Source: JBDIAR01 sp039812545 (GTDB lineage: Bacteria; Actinomycetota; Actinomycetes; Actinomycetales; Dermatophilaceae). Taken from it: a stretch of 13,155 bases of DNA. Positions within the stretch are counted from its first letter, which is position 1. Each line of letters starts with the position of its first letter. The notes under the pieces were generated by a model. The model made no database searches and was not told the DNA's origin. It saw only the letters and a program-made list of their open reading frames with translations. The DNA lies in the NCBI GenBank assembly GCA_039812545.1, contig JBDIAR010000099.1:1-13155 (forward strand), written 5' to 3'. The position numbers were made by a program, and so were the translations under genes. Below, piece by piece: positions 8,076 through 13,155 of this stretch.

Positions 8076-10000
8076 CCCCCGGCCCGGCGTTGGGGGAGCC
8101 CGGCAACCGACTCGGGCTGCCGCACCACGACGGGTCGCCCCGCTATGTCTCGAATCAGACTCCCCGCTTGGGGGATTGGGTCACCGTCCTGTTGCGGGTG
8201 CCGCGCACCGTCGCGGTCGACTCGGTGTACGTCCGCACGGTCCGCGACGGGGAGCAGCACTTCGTCGGCGCCCGCGAGGTCGGCACCACCGCGGCGGACA
8301 CGTGGTGGTCGGCGGAGCTGGAATGCCACAACCGGGTGACGGCATACCGGTGGCTGATCTCCGGGACCACCTGGCCCTACGCCTGGCTGAACGGGACCGG
8401 CCTGCATACTCGGGACGTCGCCGATGCGGCCGACTTCCGGCTGGTCGCCCACGACCACCCGGCGCCGACGTGGACCGAGGGCGCCGTGGTGTACCAGGTC
8501 TTCCCGGACCGGTTCGCCCGCTCCGCCGCCGCCGACACCCGTCCCGCCCCGGATTGGGCCATCCCCAAGAGCTGGGACGAACAGCCGGAGATGACCGGCT
8601 CGGCAGTCGTGTCCAAACAGTTCTACGGCGGCGACCTGGACGGCGTCGTCGAGAACATCGACCACGTCGCGGCTCTGGGCGCGGACGCGATCTATCTCAC
8701 GCCGATTTTCCCGGCGCGGTCCAATCACCGTTACGACGCAACGGATTTCGACACCGTCGACCCGCTGCTCGGCGGTGACCCGGCGCTGCGTCGGCTCACC
8801 CGCGCGGCGCACGAGCATGGGCTGAAGGTCATCGGCGATCTGACGACCAACCACTGCGGGGATGCGCACCCGTGGTTCGTCGCGGCGCGCGCCCCCCGGC
8901 GCCGGGGCACACCGGTTCCCCCGGAACGCGACTTCTTCTACTGGGACGCCGACGGCGACTACGTCGGCTGGCTGGGGGTCCGCAGCCTGCCGAAGTTCAA
9001 CCACGCCAGCGCCGAATTGCGCCGCCGGCTGGTCGAATCCGCGGCGGGCCCGGTCCGCAAGTGGCTCGGTCGCTCCGGCGGCCTGGACGGCTGGCGGATC
9101 GACGTCGCGAATATGACGGGGCGTCAGGGCGCGGTCGATCTCAACCACGAGGTCGCCCGGTCGCTGCGCGACACGATGGACCGGCACCACCCGGGCGCCC
9201 TGCTGATCGCCGAACACGGGCACGACTACACCCCGGACCTGACCGGCGACGGCTGGCACGGGGTGATGAACTACCTGGGCTTCTGCAAGCCGGTATGGAC
9301 CTGGCTGGCCCGCCGGGATCTGCCCGAGGGGTTCCTCGGCTCGCCCATGCCGGTGCCGAATCTGCCCGGGGACGCCGTCGTGGCCACGATGCGAGAGGTC
9401 ACCTCACAGGTTGCCTGGCAGCAACTCGTCCACTCCTTCAATCTGCTCGGTTCGCACGACACGGCGCGGATTCACTCCCTCGTCGGCGGCGACCCGGCCC
9501 TCGTCGAGGCCGGTGCCGGGCTGTTGCTCACCATGCCGGGGATCGCGATGATCACCTACGGCGACGAGATCGGTATGCCGGGACTGTTCGGCGAGGACGG
9601 CCGGCGCCCGATGCCCTGGGACGAACACGACTGGGATCACAGGATTCTCACGGCATACCGAGAACTCGTCGGCGTGCGACGCCAGTCCGTCGCGCTGCGG
9701 ACCGGGGGACTGCGCTGGGTGTATGCCGGTGCCGACGCCCTCGTCTTCCTGCGCGAGTGCGAGACCGAGGTGGCGCTGGTCCACGTGTCGCGGGCCGCCC
9801 ATGACCCCGTCCGGCTGCGCACGTCCGACCTGCCGGGCATCGCCGACGGACGAACGGCATACGGGCCTAACATGCGGGTTGGTGCGCGCACGGTGACATT
9901 GCGCGCCAACGGCGCCGGCGTCCGCATCCGGATCTGGACGCCCACCGACGATGGCCCGTCGCCCCGCCGCGTCCCGACGCGCCGCGGCGAGGAGGGATGA
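8072..10000 (+). CDS. Cytoplasmic GH13 alpha-glucosidase (neopullulanase/cyclomaltodextrinase/maltodextrin glucosidase group)
   Basis: This 642-residue protein has no signal peptide, so it should act in the cytoplasm on imported oligosaccharides. An N-terminal beta domain resembling CBM34 (about 1-128) precedes the GH13 barrel, which opens with AVVYQVFPDRF (138-148). The catalytic regions are intact: region I DLTTNH (256-261), region II GWRID with nucleophile Asp344, region III AEHGHD with acid/base Glu381, and region IV SHD with Asp463. LPKFN at 306-310 corresponds to the fifth region, MPKLN, of the neopullulanase-like subfamily (GH13_20), which hydrolyses cyclodextrins, maltodextrins or pullulan. 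A C-terminal beta domain (about 545-622) and an Arg-rich tail follow. The GTG start overlaps the malG stop. The family is certain; substrate preference is not. Confidence 0.92.
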   Translation: MTPGPALGEPGNRLGLPHHDGSPRYVSNQTPRLGDWVTVLLRVPRTVAVDSVYVRTVRDGEQHFVGAREVGTTAADTWWSAELECHNRVTAYRWLISGTTWPYAWLNGTGLHTRDVADAADFRLVAHDHPAPTWTEGAVVYQVFPDRFARSAAADTRPAPDWAIPKSWDEQPEMTGSAVVSKQFYGGDLDGVVENIDHVAALGADAIYLTPIFPARSNHRYDATDFDTVDPLLGGDPALRRLTRAAHEHGLKVIGDLTTNHCGDAHPWFVAARAPRRRGTPVPPERDFFYWDADGDYVGWLGVRSLPKFNHASAELRRRLVESAAGPVRKWLGRSGGLDGWRIDVANMTGRQGAVDLNHEVARSLRDTMDRHHPGALLIAEHGHDYTPDLTGDGWHGVMNYLGFCKPVWTWLARRDLPEGFLGSPMPVPNLPGDAVVATMREVTSQVAWQQLVHSFNLLGSHDTARIHSLVGGDPALVEAGAGLLLTMPGIAMITYGDEIGMPGLFGEDGRRPMPWDEHDWDHRILTAYRELVGVRRQSVALRTGGLRWVYAGADALVFLRECETEVALVHVSRAAHDPVRLRTSDLPGIADGRTAYGPNMRVGARTVTLRANGAGVRIRIWTPTDDGPSPRRVPTRRGEEG

Positions 10001-10003
10001 CGA

Positions 10004-11047
10004 ATGACGATGGTCGCTGAGGCCAGGAAGGACCACATGCCGATCAGATTGGCCACGATCGCCCGGCACGCGAAGGTCTCCGAGGCGACGGTCTCGCGGG
10101 TGCTGAACGGTAAGCCCGGGGTGGCCGACTCGACGCGACAGTCCGTCCTCATGGCGCTCGACGTCCTCGGCTACGACCGGCCGAGCAAGTTGCGGCGCAA
10201 GATCTCCGGGCTCGTCGGCCTGGTCGTCCCGGAGCTGACCAACCCGATCTTCCCGGCCTTCGCGCAGGCCATCGAGACCTCGCTGTCCCAGCACGGGTAC
10301 ACCCCGATTCTGTGCACGCAGACCCCGGGCGGGGTGCACGAGGACGACTACGTCCAAATGCTGCTCGATCGCGGGGTGTCCGGCATCGTGTTCGTCTCCG
10401 GGCTGCACGCCGACACGTTGATGGACCACACCAGGTACCTGCGGCTGCTGGAACGCGGCCTGCCGATCGTCCTGGTCAACGGGTATGCCGAATCGATCGA
10501 CGCGCCCTTCGTCTCCAACGACGACGTGCGGTCGATGTACCTCGCGGTGTCCCATCTCGTGCAGCTCGGGCATGTCGAGATCGGGCTGGCGGTGGGGCCG
10601 GATCGCTATGTGCCGGTGCAGCGCAAGAGGGAGGGGTTCCTCGCCGCAATGCATGAGTATGCCGGTCGCGACGACGTCGACCACCTGGTGAGCACGTCGC
10701 TGTTCAGTGTCGAGGGCGGGGTGCTGGCCACGACCCGGCTCATCGAAAGCGGGTGTACCGCGGTGATCTGCGGCTCGGATCTGATGGCGCTCGGGGCGAT
10801 TCGCGCGGCCCGGCAGCTCGGGTTGAGCGTGCCCGGGGAGTTCTCCGTCGTGGGCTATGACGACTCGCCGCTCATCGCGTTCACCGATCCGCCGCTGACC
10901 ACGATCCGCCAGAGCGTGGACGCGATGGGCCCGGCGATCGTCGATGCGCTGCTCGGCCAGATCCGCGGCCGGACCCAACGCGAGGAGTACATGTTCCAGC
11001 CGGAACTGGTGGTTCGCTCCTCGACCGCCGCCTGCGTCCCCCGCTGA
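10004..11047 (+). CDS. malR: LacI-family transcriptional regulator, probable maltose-operon repressor
   Basis: This 347-residue DNA-binding regulator has a LacI helix-turn-helix at about 16-57 (LATIARHAKVSEATVSRVLNGKPGVA), a hinge around 58-67 and a periplasmic-binding-protein-like ligand domain to the C-terminus (GLVGLVVPELTNPIF, VSNDDV, HLVQLGH, FSVVGYDDSPL, PPLTTIRQ). Length is normal. ATG at 10004 is preceded by GGAGGG (9991-9996) with 7 nt between, and lies 3 bp after the GH13 stop. It ends the malE-F-G-GH13 operon, so it may regulate its own operon. The TTGC repeats before malE are the most likely target. The name malR is inferred from context; sugar response and repressor sign are not visible. 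Confidence 0.9.
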   Translation: MTMVAEARKDHMPIRLATIARHAKVSEATVSRVLNGKPGVADSTRQSVLMALDVLGYDRPSKLRRKISGLVGLVVPELTNPIFPAFAQAIETSLSQHGYTPILCTQTPGGVHEDDYVQMLLDRGVSGIVFVSGLHADTLMDHTRYLRLLERGLPIVLVNGYAESIDAPFVSNDDVRSMYLAVSHLVQLGHVEIGLAVGPDRYVPVQRKREGFLAAMHEYAGRDDVDHLVSTSLFSVEGGVLATTRLIESGCTAVICGSDLMALGAIRAARQLGLSVPGEFSVVGYDDSPLIAFTDPPLTTIRQSVDAMGPAIVDALLGQIRGRTQREEYMFQPELVVRSSTAACVPR

Positions 11048-11061
11048 CCGACCACGCGGTC
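11046..11061. terminator. Weak hairpin between convergent lacI and otsB
   Basis: GACCG (11046-11050) and CGGTC (11057-11061) form a 5-bp stem with a 6-nt loop, filling the 15-bp gap between the two convergent stop codons. It could act on both strands, but the stem is short and has no T-run. Convergent genes this close may simply read into each other. Confidence 0.2.
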
Positions 11062-11062
11062 C

Positions 11063-11887
11063 TCAGCTGCGGAGGGCGGCCAACCGGACGATAACGGCGG
11101 TGGCCGCGGCCGGGTCCGCGACCCGGAACCGGGCGTGCGTGGGACCGTCGCCGACCTTGATCGTCAGGTCGCGGATCGTGTCGAGGGCGGCGAAGGCGTC
11201 CTCGTCCGTGGTGTCGTCGCCGAGATAGACGACGGCCTGCGCGCCGAGCCGGGCCGCGAGGGCCGTCAACGCCGTCCCCTTGTCGGCCGTGGAGAGGGCG
11301 AGTTCGACCACCGCGGACCCGGCGATCACCCGAACGTCCGGCTCGGCCCGCCCCAGCGCCTCGGCGGCGGCCAGGGCGACCGCGGCTTGCGCGGCGAGAT
11401 CCGTTGACACTGCTCGGGTATGCAGGGCCAGGCCGGCCGCCTTCACCTCCACGTGCGCCCCCGGGCACTGTTCGGCGATCGCCTCGAGCCGGGTGCGCAG
11501 GACGTCCCGCCGGTGGGCGACCGAAGCGTCCGGCGACCGCCGCCCGGCCGCATCCCTCTCGTCGTCATCCACGTCGTCGGTCATCGGAAGGCTGCACTGC
11601 GCGCCGTGGCTCGCGATGAGGACGATCGCGCCGTCGCCGTCAACCGCAATCCCCGACGCCGCCCCCAACGAGTCAATGTCGCGACCCGAGACGAGGGCGG
11701 CGGCCGTGTCCGGCATACCGGCAAGTGCGGTCAGGGCCGTCAACGCGCCGGGAAGCGCTCGCGCCTGCCGCGGGTCGAGGACGAACGGTGCGATCGTCCC
11801 GTCGAAATCCGTGGCCACCAGCAGGTTCGAGACGCCGGCGACGCGGGCGAGTTCCTCGTCGAGGGTGGTCGTCGGCATACCGCTCAT
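11063..11887 (-). CDS. otsB: Trehalose-6-phosphate phosphatase
   Basis: This 274-residue HAD-superfamily phosphatase removes phosphate from trehalose-6-phosphate, the second step of the OtsAB trehalose pathway in the cytoplasm. HAD motif I is DFDGT with Asp27 and Asp29. The second motif lies near SGRD (67-70), Lys203 lies in ADKGTAL, and the acidic motif GDDTTDEDAF at 223-232 binds magnesium. Length fits the family. The frame is open well upstream, but ATG at 11887 is chosen because it overlaps the otsA stop (ATGA, 11884-11887). A second ATG lies three codons further in (11878). An acidic stretch (MTDDVDDDERDAAGRR, 102-117) interrupts the cap region. It is translated after otsA and converges on the lacI gene. 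Confidence 0.92.
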   Translation of the reverse strand: MSGMPTTTLDEELARVAGVSNLLVATDFDGTIAPFVLDPRQARALPGALTALTALAGMPDTAAALVSGRDIDSLGAASGIAVDGDGAIVLIASHGAQCSLPMTDDVDDDERDAAGRRSPDASVAHRRDVLRTRLEAIAEQCPGAHVEVKAAGLALHTRAVSTDLAAQAAVALAAAEALGRAEPDVRVIAGSAVVELALSTADKGTALTALAARLGAQAVVYLGDDTTDEDAFAALDTIRDLTIKVGDGPTHARFRVADPAAATAVIVRLAALRS

Positions 11888-13155
11888 CGTTTGCCCGCCG
11901 TCCGGATGCCCCGCGGCACGGGCTGTACCGGGGCGGCGGCCAGGGCGTCGAGAAAGGCCCGGGCCCAGTGCTGGACGTCGTTCGCGGCGACCCGCCGGCG
12001 CATCGCCCGCATCCGGCGGCGGCGCACCGACACCGGATCGGACATCGCCCGCAGGATGGTCTCCTTCAGGCCCGCGATGTCGTGCGGGTTGCACGTGTAG
12101 GCGGTGGTGAGTTCGACTGCGGCGCCGGCGAATTCGCTCAGCACCAGCGCGCCGCCACCGTCGTTCCGGCAGGCGACGTATTCCTTGGCGACCAGATTCA
12201 TGCCGTCCCGGAGCGGGGTGACGAGCAGGACGTCGGCGGCGACGTACAACGCCGCCATCTCGGCCATGTCGTAGCTGTGATGGAGGTAGTTCAGGGCGGA
12301 CGCCCCGATGCTCGCATACTGCCCGTTGATCCGCCCGACCGTCGTCTCGATCTGTTCGCGAAGTTCCTGATATGCGCGCACCCGCTCACGGCTCGGCGTC
12401 GCGACTTGGACCAGCGTGACCTCCGGCGGGGCCACCAGACCGTCGGCGAGGAGCTCCTCGTATGCCTTGAGCCGATGCCGGATGCCCTTGGTGTAGTCGA
12501 GCCGATCGACACCGAGTAACAAGGTGCGCGGATTGCCGAGGGACTGGCGGATCTCCCGGGCGCGCTCGCGCACCGCAGGGGTCCGGGCGAGCTCTTCCAT
12601 GGCGGCGGTGTCGATCGAGATCGGGACGGCCGCGGCCCGAACCCATCGGTCGCTGTCCGGCTGGCGGACCAGCTCACCGCGAGTCGTCGTCGGCAGCAAC
12701 TGCCGGCAGGCGCGGACGAAATTGGCCGCGTCGGTGCGTCGCTGGAACCCGAGGAAATCGGCCCCGAGCAGCCCGCGCAGGATCGGGACCCGCCACGGCA
12801 GTTGCGCGAAGAGCTCCACCGGCGGGAACGGGATGTGGTCGAACCACCCGATCCGCAGGTCCGGACGACGGCGCCGCAGCAACTCGGGCACCAGTTGCAG
12901 CTGGTAGTCGTGAATCCACACCGTGGCCCCCGGCGCGGCCACCTGCGCGACGGCGTCGGTGAAGCGCTCGTTGACGGCGGCATACCGGCTCCACCATTGC
13001 CGGTGGAAGGTGGCCGGAACGATGACGTCGTGATAGATCGGCCACAGGGTGTCGTTGGCGAACCCCTCGTAGTACGCCTCGACGTCGGCCTCGTCCAAGG
13101 CGACCGGGACGAGGTACATCCCGGATTCGGAGAACGGCTGCGGTGCCTCGCCGGC
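11884..13155 (-). CDS. otsA: Alpha,alpha-trehalose-phosphate synthase, GT20 (N-terminus outside window)
   Basis: This glycosyltransferase makes trehalose-6-phosphate from a nucleotide-glucose donor and glucose-6-phosphate. The last 423 residues are visible, and the frame is open to the window edge, so about 80-100 N-terminal residues with the first donor-binding loop are missing. Seen from the edge: YHD (41-43), WIHDYQLQLVP (80-90), GWFDHIPFPPVELF (103-116), RLDYTKG (218-224, with the phosphate-binding Arg and Lys) and PLRDGMNLVAKEYVA (314-328, with Glu325). These are the core GT20 motifs. An internal Met at 13119 should not be taken as the start, because homologous sequence continues upstream of it. 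Its stop overlaps the start of otsB by 4 nt, forming an otsAB pair. Its promoter is outside the window. Confidence 0.95.
   Translation of the reverse strand, partial: AGEAPQPFSESGMYLVPVALDEADVEAYYEGFANDTLWPIYHDVIVPATFHRQWWSRYAAVNERFTDAVAQVAAPGATVWIHDYQLQLVPELLRRRRPDLRIGWFDHIPFPPVELFAQLPWRVPILRGLLGADFLGFQRRTDAANFVRACRQLLPTTTRGELVRQPDSDRWVRAAAVPISIDTAAMEELARTPAVRERAREIRQSLGNPRTLLLGVDRLDYTKGIRHRLKAYEELLADGLVAPPEVTLVQVATPSRERVRAYQELREQIETTVGRINGQYASIGASALNYLHHSYDMAEMAALYVAADVLLVTPLRDGMNLVAKEYVACRNDGGGALVLSEFAGAAVELTTAYTCNPHDIAGLKETILRAMSDPVSVRRRRMRAMRRRVAANDVQHWARAFLDALAAAPVQPVPRGIRTAGKR

Noticed and set aside
8057..9259. Minus-strand frame of 400 codons opposite the GH13 gene
   Set aside because: It is antisense to conserved GH13 catalytic regions and shows no domain of its own.
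9404..10978. Minus-strand frame of 524 codons opposite the GH13 and lacI genes
   Set aside because: It spans two well-supported plus-strand genes and their junction. The composition is that of a shadow frame.
12896..12905. Palindrome around TTGCAG within otsA, resembling the malE-side repeats
   Set aside because: It is a single copy inside conserved coding sequence (QLQL region) with no phased partners, so it is best explained by the codons.

Overview
This 13.2 kb window is GC-rich (I estimate about 70%) and densely coding. It uses GTG and TTG starts and has Actinomycetota-type families: a DUF4032 protein, an UgpC/MsiK-type sugar ATPase and an actinobacterial-style malEFG-GH13-lacI cluster. 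It looks like chromosome of a high-GC Gram-positive bacterium. An order such as Micrococcales is possible, but I cannot place it with confidence. I see no mobile elements, CRISPR arrays, rRNA or tRNA genes.

Layout. (1) Positions 1-2614, minus strand: a two-gene unit. It encodes a membrane sensor-like protein (two membrane segments, HAMP, GAF) that stops right after GAF with no output domain, followed 3 bp later by a DUF4032 protein with a kinase-like N-terminal half that runs off the left edge. (2) Positions 2681-3834, minus strand: the ATPase of a sugar ABC importer, closed by a perfect 18-bp terminator hairpin. (3) Positions 3835-4091: a 257-bp divergent regulatory region with helically phased TTGC repeats on the malE side. 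(4) Positions 4092-11047, plus strand: malE-malF-malG-GH13-lacI. A hairpin separates malE from malF, and the later genes overlap or nearly abut. (5) Positions 11063-13155, minus strand and convergent: otsA (5' end outside the window) and otsB, overlapping by 4 nt.

How the genes work together. MalE captures a maltose- or maltodextrin-type alpha-glucan outside the membrane. MalF and MalG form the channel, and the divergently encoded ATPase powers it. The GH13 enzyme has no signal peptide and should hydrolyse the imported oligosaccharide in the cytoplasm. The LacI-family protein is the likely local repressor. OtsA and OtsB make trehalose from UDP-glucose and glucose-6-phosphate, so the window joins alpha-glucan uptake to trehalose synthesis, although the two units are transcribed toward each other.

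I find no convincing wholly new multi-gene system. The most unusual signals are the strong excess of the 7-mer GGCATAC/GTATGCC with near absence of its one-transition relative GGCGTAC/GTACGCC, the output-less sensor paired with a DUF4032 protein, a probable CTG start for that sensor, and the phased TTGC repeats before malE.
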